A stretch of 40,231 bases of DNA from an uncultured Pelagibacteraceae bacterium. Its GTDB lineage: Bacteria > Pseudomonadota > Alphaproteobacteria > Pelagibacterales > Pelagibacteraceae. Made by a program: the position numbers and the translations under genes. The stretch is from assembly GCA_902517615.1 (NCBI GenBank), contig CABYCY010000012.1, positions 1 through 40,231 on the forward strand, read 5' to 3'. Each line of letters begins with the position of its first letter. The first letter of the stretch is position 1. The notes beneath the pieces were generated by a model. It was not told where the DNA came from. It saw nothing but the letters and a program-made list of their open reading frames with translations, and ran no database searches. This document shows positions 9,630 to 16,335 of the stretch, in pieces.

Positions 9630-10780
9630 TATTTTTCTTTAATTGCTATTTTTTTATTGTACCAATTCATGAGAATAGAAATTGAGATGCTTAAAGTTAA
9701 ATATGTTAACATTGTTATGGAAACTATTTCTATAGCTCTACCTGTTTGCATTAAAGCCGTTCCAGCAAAGATCAAAACTAAATCTGGGTAAGCTATAGCA
9801 GCAGCCAAAGAGGAATTTTTTGTTAGATTTAAATATTGATTAGTAGTTGGTGGTATTATTATTCTTAATGCTTGAGGCATAATAACAAGTTTTAATACTT
9901 GATTTGGAGTTAAACCTATTGACGCTGCAGCTTCTTTTTGTCCCTTTCCAACACCTTGGACTCCTGCTCTTACACACTCAGCAATAAAAGTTGCAGTATA
10001 AAGTGATAAAGCAAGTGCTAAGGCTATCAACTCAGGTGGCAATCCAATACCACCTTCATAGGTAAACCCAGATTTTGATAGTTGCTTTATTACTGGAATA
10101 TCAATTGAAAAACTACTACCTCCAATTAAAAAACTTAAAAGAGGTAAAATTAATAACAACCCAATTGAAATAAACAAAACTGGAGTTTGTTTTCCTTCAT
10201 TCTCCTGCTTTTTTCGTGCGTATATTTTGACAAAAATAATAGATATGATTGCTGCAATTACTGAATAAATAAATATATCTAAATTATTCCATATAAATGC
10301 TGGTACAAAAAAACCCTTTATTGTTAAAAAAAATACTCCTAGCATTGGCTCTGCATCTTGAGGTAGCGGCAAAGCTCTTAGAGCAGCAAAATACCAAAAG
10401 AATATCTGCAATAATAAAGGAATATTCCTGAAAAACTCAACATATACAGCCGCTGTTTTTTCTATTAGATAATTTTTAGACAGTCTTGCAATACCAACAA
10501 CTACACCGATTATAGTTGCTAGTATTATTCCAATAACAGAAACTAAAATAGTGTTTAATAAACCTACTAGATAAGCTCTGAAATAAGAATGTGATCCATC
10601 AAATTCAATTAATGAAAATTGTACATCAAAGGAGGATTCTTGTGATAAAAAACCATAACCAAAAGTTATTCCTCTATTTTCCATATTAACTTGAGCGTTA
10701 TATGAGAAAAAACCAAATACTAGAACTACTGCTAGTAATGTAATTATCTGAGGTAATAAGTTTTTATAATCTAATTTCAC
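9629..10780 (-). CDS. aapQ: General L-amino acid ABC transporter, permease AapQ
   Basis: This is the second inner-membrane permease subunit (383 residues). It has an N-terminal membrane segment at about 12-28, a FFRNIPLLLQIFFWYF stretch, and the EAA loop ECVRAGVQGVGKGQKEAAAS near residue 270. The start is a GTG at 10778-10780: an in-frame TAG sits two codons upstream, and the protein then begins MKLDYKN. No Shine-Dalgarno sequence is visible before it. The gene lies 72 bases after aapJ, with a strong hairpin in that gap (10801-10830). Weak initiation plus the hairpin should lower permease synthesis relative to the binding protein. The stop overlaps aapM. Confidence 0.92.
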   Translation of the reverse strand: MKLDYKNLLPQIITLLAVVLVFGFFSYNAQVNMENRGITFGYGFLSQESSFDVQFSLIEFDGSHSYFRAYLVGLLNTILVSVIGIILATIIGVVVGIARLSKNYLIEKTAAVYVEFFRNIPLLLQIFFWYFAALRALPLPQDAEPMLGVFFLTIKGFFVPAFIWNNLDIFIYSVIAAIISIIFVKIYARKKQENEGKQTPVLFISIGLLLILPLLSFLIGGSSFSIDIPVIKQLSKSGFTYEGGIGLPPELIALALALSLYTATFIAECVRAGVQGVGKGQKEAAASIGLTPNQVLKLVIMPQALRIIIPPTTNQYLNLTKNSSLAAAIAYPDLVLIFAGTALMQTGRAIEIVSITMLTYLTLSISISILMNWYNKKIAIKEK

Positions 10781-10800
10781 AGTCTAATATGATTTATAAA

Positions 10801-10830
10801 AAAAAGGGCTAGAAAAATCTAGCCCTTTTT
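10801..10830. terminator. Hairpin terminator or attenuator between aapJ and aapQ
   Basis: GGGCTAGA (10806-10813) pairs perfectly with TCTAGCCC (10818-10825) around the loop AAAA, flanked by A5 on one side and T5 on the other. Read on the minus strand it is an 8-bp GC-containing stem followed by a U run, 23 bases after the aapJ stop. It therefore acts as a partial terminator or as a 3' stabiliser of aapJ mRNA. It is the only clear intrinsic-terminator-like element I found in the window. Confidence 0.85.
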
Positions 10831-10852
10831 AAGTTTTATTTAAAGATATAAA

Positions 10853-11893
10853 TTATCTTGCTGGTGGTACATAAAGTATTCCGCCTTTAGTCCATAATTC
10901 ATTTGGACCTCTGTCAGGCAGAATTCCAGTGTCAGCAATATTTCTTTTATAGCTTTCACCGTAGTTACCAACTTGCTTAATAATTCTTAAACTCCAATCA
11001 TTATCTAGACCTAAAGCAGCACCTAATTCACCTTCAGCACCTACTAATCTTTTAACAGCAGGATTGTCTGAAGTTTTCATTGAGTCTGCATTAGCAGAAT
11101 TAACACCATACTCTTCTGCTTCGATCATAACGTTTAGAGACCATCTTACGATATCTTCCCAAACAGAGTCACCTTGACGTACAACAGGGCCTAAAGGCTC
11201 TTTTGAAATAGTTTCAGGTAAAACTACGTGGTCATCTGGAGAACTCAATTTAATTCTTTGAGCAGCTAAACCAGATTTATCAGTTGTGTATGTATCACAT
11301 CTTCCAGCATCATACGCAGCAACAACTTCGTCAGCTTTTTCAAAAGTTACTGGCTCATAAGAAATTCCTTTTGAATTAAAGAAGTCTCTCATATTAAGCT
11401 CAGTTGTTGTTCCTAAGTTTGTACATGCAGAAATACCGTTTTTGAAATCATTCACAGATGAATATCCAGAATTTTTTCTAACCATGAAACCTTGACCATC
11501 ATAGAAGTTTACTCCTACAAAAGTAAGTCCAATGTCAGCATCCCTAGATAGAGTCCAAGTTGTGTTTCTTGATAAGATATCAATCTCATTAGAAGTTAAA
11601 GCTGTAAATCTTTCTTTAGCACTTAGTGGTGTAAACTTAACTTTGTTTGCATCACCTAATACTGCAGCAGCTACCGCTCTACATACATCAACGTCAACAC
11701 CAGTCCAATTTCCTGCAGCATCAGCATTAGAAAATCCTGGAAGACCTTGAGATACTCCACATCTTACAAAACCCTTCTTTTGAGTGTTTTTAAGTGTTTT
11801 AGATTTTTTAGCAGCCATAGTTTCTGTTGTAAAAGTAAACAACACCGCAACCATAGCGACTAAAGAAGTTAATTGTTTTAAGTATTTAAACAT
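10853..11893 (-). CDS. aapJ: General L-amino acid ABC transporter, periplasmic binding protein
   Basis: This periplasmic solute-binding protein (346 residues) captures L-amino acids and delivers them to AapQM. An N-terminal signal peptide of about 27 residues (hydrophobic LTSLVAMVAVLFTF, then TETMAA) is followed by the type II binding fold. FVRCGVSQGLPGFSNADAAGNWTGVDVDVCRA is typical of AapJ/YhdW; further conserved stretches are SRNTTWTLSRDADIG, GFMVRKN and CDTYTTDKSGLAAQR. The ATG at 11893 is preceded by a good AAAGGAAG ribosome binding site. Its base composition is visibly less AT-rich than its neighbours, as expected for a highly expressed protein. It opens the operon and has a 176-base upstream region with dyads. 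Confidence 0.95.
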   Translation of the reverse strand: MFKYLKQLTSLVAMVAVLFTFTTETMAAKKSKTLKNTQKKGFVRCGVSQGLPGFSNADAAGNWTGVDVDVCRAVAAAVLGDANKVKFTPLSAKERFTALTSNEIDILSRNTTWTLSRDADIGLTFVGVNFYDGQGFMVRKNSGYSSVNDFKNGISACTNLGTTTELNMRDFFNSKGISYEPVTFEKADEVVAAYDAGRCDTYTTDKSGLAAQRIKLSSPDDHVVLPETISKEPLGPVVRQGDSVWEDIVRWSLNVMIEAEEYGVNSANADSMKTSDNPAVKRLVGAEGELGAALGLDNDWSLRIIKQVGNYGESYKRNIADTGILPDRGPNELWTKGGILYVPPAR

Positions 11894-11914
11894 TATTCTT
11901 CCTTTTAGTTATTT

Positions 11915-11932
11915 TTATTTGTTAACAAATAA
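11915..11932. promoter_or_regulatory. 18-bp perfect palindrome upstream of aapJ
   Basis: TTATTTGTTAACAAATAA is fully self-complementary, with no spacer, and lies 22-39 bases before the aapJ ATG. A perfect gapless 18-bp palindrome is the usual form of an operator for a homodimeric regulator. It could instead be a hairpin in the leader RNA, but a palindrome with no loop makes that less likely. A related 14-base sequence (12 of 14 identical) lies at 7385-7398 upstream of the XRE regulator. The function is inferred. Confidence 0.5.
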
Positions 11933-11965
11933 TTCAAAATTACTTTTGAATATTCTTAATTTAAG
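11932..11965. repeat. Two further inverted repeats in the aapJ leader
   Basis: ATTCAAAA (11932-11939) pairs with TTTTGAAT (11944-11951) around a 4-base loop. CTTAA (11955-11959) pairs with TTAAG (11961-11965). Together with the palindrome at 11915-11932 they form three successive dyads over about 50 bases directly upstream of the aapJ ribosome binding site. They may be operators or leader-RNA hairpins; the stems are AT-rich and individually weak. Confidence 0.4.
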
Positions 11966-12025
11966 CATGTAAGAAAATACTCTTCAAGAAAAATTAATTA
12001 GTAAAAGCTAATATAAATTAATCCT

Positions 12026-12037
12026 AGTCAAGCATAA
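12026..12037 (-). promoter_or_regulatory. Candidate -35 region of the aapJ promoter
   Basis: On the minus strand TTATGCTTGACT contains a TTGACT -35-like hexamer. The 11-base word TTATGCTTGAC is identical to the one in the putative promoter of the XRE regulator (7373-7383). No convincing -10 at 16-18 bases spacing was found, so the start point is open. If this is the promoter, the aapJ leader is about 100 bases long and includes all three dyads. Confidence 0.3.
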
Positions 12038-12069
12038 ATATTTTAATAATAGCAAGAAAAATGAACAAA

Positions 12070-12146
12070 TGGCGCGCCCTGGAGGATTCGAACCTCCGAC
12101 CCTCGGTTTAGAAAACCGATGCTCTATCCAGCTGAGCTAAGGGCGC
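12070..12146 (-). tRNA. tRNA-Arg (anticodon TCT)
   Basis: On the minus strand the 77 bases fold as a cloverleaf: acceptor GCGCCCT/AGGGCGC, D arm TAGCTCAGCTGGATAGAGCA, anticodon stem TCGGT/ACCGA around the loop TTTCTAA (anticodon TCT), T arm GGAGG-TTCGAAT-CCTCC, discriminator G and an encoded CCA. It reads AGA and AGG, the main arginine codons in AT-rich genomes. It begins 28 bases after the trkH stop on the same strand, so it may be processed from the ntrY-ntrX-trkA-trkH transcript. Confidence 0.97.
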
Positions 12147-12174
12147 AAGATTTAATGATATATATAATACTAAA

Positions 12175-13581
12175 TTAATATTTAAAAAGAAATTTTTTAG
12201 CTATTAATAGTAAAGATAGAAGCTCAACTCTTCCAATAATCATAAAAAATATCAGAAAATATTTGGTTAAAAAGTGTAAGTTTTGAAAATCAAAGTCAGA
12301 AATACCGTAAGCAGATGAATTCACAGTATTCATTAAAGTTAAAACAGCTAATTTGAAAGAATATTCAAATTTAATTTCAGATAAAGACAGCAAAATAGTT
12401 AGAGAAAAAAGAGATATAACAAATATTAAAACAGTTAAAAAATATTTATTAATATCTTTATTATCAAAATTAATTTTAGAAAAAACAAGTTTATTCATAA
12501 ATATATTTTTGGGTTTGCTAAATGAAAGAATTTGATTCAAACAATATTTTGTTAAAGAATATATTTTTAAAAACCTTAAACCCGAACTTGTCGAAAAAAA
12601 AGATCCACCAACAATAACCAATATTAAGTAAATAAAATTTAAATTGGTTTGATCTACTGTAAGTGAGATGCCAATGTTTGAAATACTACTTACTAAAGAT
12701 AAAAAACTGTATGTAAAGTTAGTATCATAACTAAAAAAAATAAAAAATATACTTGTAACAATAATGAAATATAAAAATAGATGAATATCTTCATAAAAAA
12801 AATTTAAGTTTTTATTTCTTAAAAAAATTAAGTTGAAAGTAAAAAAAATACTAAAAAAAGAAATTAACATCAAAAGTGAAAAAATAATTATCTGCATATC
12901 ATTAATTAAAACAGATGAAAGTTCATTAACTGGAAGGAATCCACCTGATGAAATTAATGTCATTGCTAAATTTAAGGAATTAAATGATCTAATACCAAAA
13001 ATATTTAAAATTATAAAAATTGAAATAGTTAAACCTGAATATAATAAAAAAATTTTTATAGTTTGCTTCAAAATTTCTGAAGAACTAAAAGATAAAAAAT
13101 TTGTTAGTGATTTTTTTAAACTTTGATCATAAATATCAATTAAAAAGATTATTGAATATAAAAAGTATAAACCACCTATCCATTGTACTGATGATCTCCA
13201 TAAAATTAAACCTTGATCAATATGTTTTATATTTTCAAATATTGTAAAACCTGTTGAAGTAAAACCAGATACAGATTCAAAAAGTGCATTTAAAAAAGTT
13301 AAATTATAAATGCTTAAGTAAAAAGGTATTGATAAAACCAGTGGCATTAAAACATACCCTAAAAAAACAGTTAATATTTTTTCAAATATTGATGGTTTTT
13401 TTTCGCTAGTTTTTATTTTATAGAAAATAACTCCAATTACAGCTGATATAATGAGGGTAAAATAATAAGTGTTAAGATTTAGGTATAAGTTAAAATAAAA
13501 AGAATAAATAATATTAAAAAAAGAAAAAATTGAAATTAAAATAAAAAAAAAACTAAGATATTTTACTCTAAAGAGTGACAT
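12175..13581 (-). CDS. trkH: Trk-type potassium uptake membrane protein
   Basis: TrkH is the potassium-translocating membrane subunit that works with cytoplasmic TrkA. The 468-residue protein is strongly hydrophobic with about ten or more membrane segments. It shows the repeated M1-P-M2 organisation of TrkH/KtrB: pore-loop-like segments are ESVSGFTSTGFTIFENI at about 108-124, then SSGGFLPVNE, SNIGISLTVD and MNTVNSSAYGISDFDF. VQWIGGLYFLY and GSFFSTSSGLRFLKI are conserved TrkH stretches. It starts 4 bases after the trkA stop, so the two are translated together. tRNA-Arg follows. The sequence is very AT-rich and diverged, but its position behind trkA makes the call firm. Confidence 0.9.
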   Translation of the reverse strand: MSLFRVKYLSFFFILISIFSFFNIIYSFYFNLYLNLNTYYFTLIISAVIGVIFYKIKTSEKKPSIFEKILTVFLGYVLMPLVLSIPFYLSIYNLTFLNALFESVSGFTSTGFTIFENIKHIDQGLILWRSSVQWIGGLYFLYSIIFLIDIYDQSLKKSLTNFLSFSSSEILKQTIKIFLLYSGLTISIFIILNIFGIRSFNSLNLAMTLISSGGFLPVNELSSVLINDMQIIIFSLLMLISFFSIFFTFNLIFLRNKNLNFFYEDIHLFLYFIIVTSIFFIFFSYDTNFTYSFLSLVSSISNIGISLTVDQTNLNFIYLILVIVGGSFFSTSSGLRFLKIYSLTKYCLNQILSFSKPKNIFMNKLVFSKINFDNKDINKYFLTVLIFVISLFSLTILLSLSEIKFEYSFKLAVLTLMNTVNSSAYGISDFDFQNLHFLTKYFLIFFMIIGRVELLSLLLIAKKFLFKY

Positions 13582-13585
13582 TTAA

Positions 13586-14977
13586 TTAAATTGAACTAAT
13601 TCTAAACATATTCTCCACTACTGAAATAGAGTCTTTTCTTGCTAAAAAAACAACTTTATCTTCTTTCTGAAAAACAAGATTTGATCTTGGTATTATAATC
13701 TTTTCTCCTCTTAAAACAGCACCAATTCTAATTTCTTCAGGTAAATTTGAATTTTTTAATTCTTTGTTGATTAGTTCTGAAGTCTCAATAATTTCAGCTT
13801 CAATTACTTCATATTCACCGTTCATTATTGTATAGGCTGTCTCAATTGTTCCTTTATGAACATGTTTCAAAATACTTGATACTGTATTCATACGTGGGTC
13901 GATTAAGTCATCAATTTTTAATGAATTTTGCAAAAGGGAATAATTAGGTTTGTTAATTAAAGCCATTGTTCTTTTATCATCAATATCTTTTTGATCTTTC
14001 GCAAACTTTTCTACCAGAACACTAACCATTAAATTATCCTCATCATCATTGGTTAAAGCTAGTACAGTTTCCGCCTCTTCTAAATTTGCCTCGACTAAAA
14101 TTTCTTCATCCAATGCATCGCCGTTGATAATAATGGTATTATTTAATTCGCTAGCAAGAAATTCAGCTCTTTCTTTATTTTTCTCAATAATTTTTACTCT
14201 TACAGCATCAAGTGTTTCTTCGATATTTTTTGCTAAATTAAAACCAACATTTCCACCACCAACAATTAAAATATTTTTAGATATTTTTTCATCATGTCCA
14301 AAAACTTCTAATGTTTCTGACATTTGGGATGAGTTTATAATTACATAAATTTTATCATTTATTTTTATATCGTCATTTTTTTTAGGAATTAAAAATTTTT
14401 CATCTCTAATTATTCCAATAATATTGGCATCTAAATTTGGATGCTTGTTAGTTAAATCCTTGAGTTTAATATTACTTAATTTACAATTTTCATTTATTAA
14501 AATTTCTAATAATCTTATTTTGTTCTCAGCAAATGGGACACTGTCCAAAGCTCCTGGGGCTTCCAATTTTCTTTGAATTGATTTTGCTATTTCAATTTCT
14601 GGTGATATGATTACATCAATAGGTAAATTCTCTTTATTATATACTGTTGTAAATTTAGGATTAAGATAGTCTTGAGATCTTATTCTTGCAATTTTTTTTG
14701 GTATTTTAAAAATAGAAAATGCAATTTGACATATAACCATATTGATTTCGTCATTTCGAGTGACAGCAATTATCATATCTGTTTCAGATGCATTAGCTTT
14801 TTCAAGGATTGAAGGATATGTCCCTTTTCCAACTATTGCTTTTACATCAAGAGCATCGTCTATTTTTTGAATATCTTCACTAGAAGGATCGATTACAGTA
14901 ATAGAGTGCCCTTGATCACTAAGCTGTTTAGCTATAGTGAAACCTACTCTGCCAGCACCACAAATTATTATATTCAT
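13586..14977 (-). CDS. trkA: Trk system potassium uptake regulatory protein
   Basis: TrkA is the cytoplasmic NAD(H)-binding gating ring of the Trk potassium transporter. The 463 residues hold two RCK units in tandem. The first NAD-binding motif is G7-x-G9-x-x-G12 (ICGAGRVG) and the second is G240-x-G242-x-x-G245 (IVGGGNVG). Each is followed by a TrkA_C domain (about 150-220 and 375-460). This is the normal full-length architecture. The ATG follows the ntrX stop with no gap (TAAATG), and trkH follows 4 bases downstream. The ntrY-ntrX-trkA order is widely conserved in alphaproteobacteria and ties potassium uptake to NtrYX expression. Confidence 0.95.
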   Translation of the reverse strand: MNIIICGAGRVGFTIAKQLSDQGHSITVIDPSSEDIQKIDDALDVKAIVGKGTYPSILEKANASETDMIIAVTRNDEINMVICQIAFSIFKIPKKIARIRSQDYLNPKFTTVYNKENLPIDVIISPEIEIAKSIQRKLEAPGALDSVPFAENKIRLLEILINENCKLSNIKLKDLTNKHPNLDANIIGIIRDEKFLIPKKNDDIKINDKIYVIINSSQMSETLEVFGHDEKISKNILIVGGGNVGFNLAKNIEETLDAVRVKIIEKNKERAEFLASELNNTIIINGDALDEEILVEANLEEAETVLALTNDDEDNLMVSVLVEKFAKDQKDIDDKRTMALINKPNYSLLQNSLKIDDLIDPRMNTVSSILKHVHKGTIETAYTIMNGEYEVIEAEIIETSELINKELKNSNLPEEIRIGAVLRGEKIIIPRSNLVFQKEDKVVFLARKDSISVVENMFRISSI

Positions 14978-16333
14978 TTAATTAAATTCTTTAATTCCTA
15001 AACCTTTTAATTTTCTATGTAAGGCACTTCTTTCCATTCCAACAAAATTTGCTGTTTTAGATATATTTCCATTAAATTTTTTTAATTGAATAGTTAAATA
15101 CTCCTTTTCAAATTTTTCTCTAGCTTCTTTTAATGGCACAGATAAACTATTTTCTGCTACTTGATCGTTAAAATTAATATTTTTAAGATATTCTTTAATA
15201 ATATTCGATATTTTATCTTTTGAATCGGGCTGCAATATAGCTATTCTTTCGATCAAATTTCTTAATTCCCTAACATTTCCATGCCATTCATGATTTAAGA
15301 TATAAGTATTATCTTCATCTATTTCCAGTTCCTTAATTTTATAATTTTCTGCTATTTTTTTTGAAAAATATTTTATTAGAAGAGGAATATCAGAAATACG
15401 TTGGTTTAAAGGTTCAACACTTATTTCAAAAACATTCAGTCTATGATACAAATCTTCTCTAAAATTTCCAATTTCGATTTCCTTTTTTAAATCTTTGCTT
15501 GTAGAACAAATTAATCTTACATTTACAGTTACATCATTTGATCCATTAACTCTTTTAAACTTTTGATCAGTCAAAACTCTTAGTATTTTTGATTGAATAT
15601 CTAAAGGTATCTCTGAAACTTGATCAATTAATAATGTTCCTCTATTAGCTTTCTCAAGAGCACCATAAGAAATAGCACCATTATCTTTTTCCTCACCAAA
15701 TAATTCTAATTCATATTTATTTGAATCTAATAAAGCACCGTTCAAGACAATAAATGGATTTTTATTTCTTTTGGATAATTTATGAATTTTTCTTGCAATT
15801 AATTCTTTTCCAGAACCTGATGGACCATTTATAAAAACTCTACTTTCTGTGATAGAGATTTTAGATATTTGGTCGTTTATACTTAAAATATTTTTGCTAC
15901 TACCAATTAATTCATAAGAAGAGAATAATTTAGTTTCATATTCTAGGTTTTGCTTTTTAAGATTATAATTTTCTACAGCTCTCTTAACAAAGTTTAATAA
16001 TCTTTCCTGATCAAAAGGCTTTTCTATAAACTCAAATGCGCCTTCATGAAGTGATTTTACTGCCATTTCTATATTTGCATGTCCAGATATAATAATCACA
16101 GGTACATTTTTATCTTTTGATTTAATATGAGATAGTAATTCAATACCATCATTATCTCCCTTATCTAACTTAACATCTAGTATAGCTACATCGGGAAGTT
16201 TTTTATCAATCTCAGCTAATGCTTGGTTATAATTAGCGGCAAGTCTTGTCTTATATCCAACATCAATGATTAATTCATTAATTATATTTCTTATATCTGC
16301 ATTATCATCTACAATTAGTATTTCAGCAATCAT
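14978..16333 (-). CDS. ntrX: NtrX-type response regulator with altered AAA+ motifs
   Basis: NtrX is the response regulator partner of NtrY. Its 451 residues contain a receiver domain at about 4-118 (Asp9, Asp10, phospho-acceptor Asp53, Ser83, Lys105), an AAA+ domain at about 140-375 and a Fis-type HTH at about 402-446. Walker A GPSGSGKE (170-177) and the arginine-rich GNFREDLYHRLN are intact. In the place of the GAFTGA loop used to contact sigma-54 the sequence reads EEKDNGAISYGALEKA, so the motif is absent. Walker B reads LLIDQ (234-238), with Gln238 where the catalytic Glu normally stands. The protein may therefore act as a DNA-binding regulator without sigma-54-dependent ATPase activity. 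The start is 2 bases after the ntrY stop. Confidence 0.93.
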   Translation of the reverse strand: MIAEILIVDDNADIRNIINELIIDVGYKTRLAANYNQALAEIDKKLPDVAILDVKLDKGDNDGIELLSHIKSKDKNVPVIIISGHANIEMAVKSLHEGAFEFIEKPFDQERLLNFVKRAVENYNLKKQNLEYETKLFSSYELIGSSKNILSINDQISKISITESRVFINGPSGSGKELIARKIHKLSKRNKNPFIVLNGALLDSNKYELELFGEEKDNGAISYGALEKANRGTLLIDQVSEIPLDIQSKILRVLTDQKFKRVNGSNDVTVNVRLICSTSKDLKKEIEIGNFREDLYHRLNVFEISVEPLNQRISDIPLLIKYFSKKIAENYKIKELEIDEDNTYILNHEWHGNVRELRNLIERIAILQPDSKDKISNIIKEYLKNINFNDQVAENSLSVPLKEAREKFEKEYLTIQLKKFNGNISKTANFVGMERSALHRKLKGLGIKEFN

Positions 16334-16335
16334 AT

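Noticed and set aside
9253..9642. A 129-codon plus-strand frame opposite the aapM 5' part
   Set aside because: It is low-complexity, lysine- and isoleucine-rich, and fully antisense to aapM; nothing supports expression.
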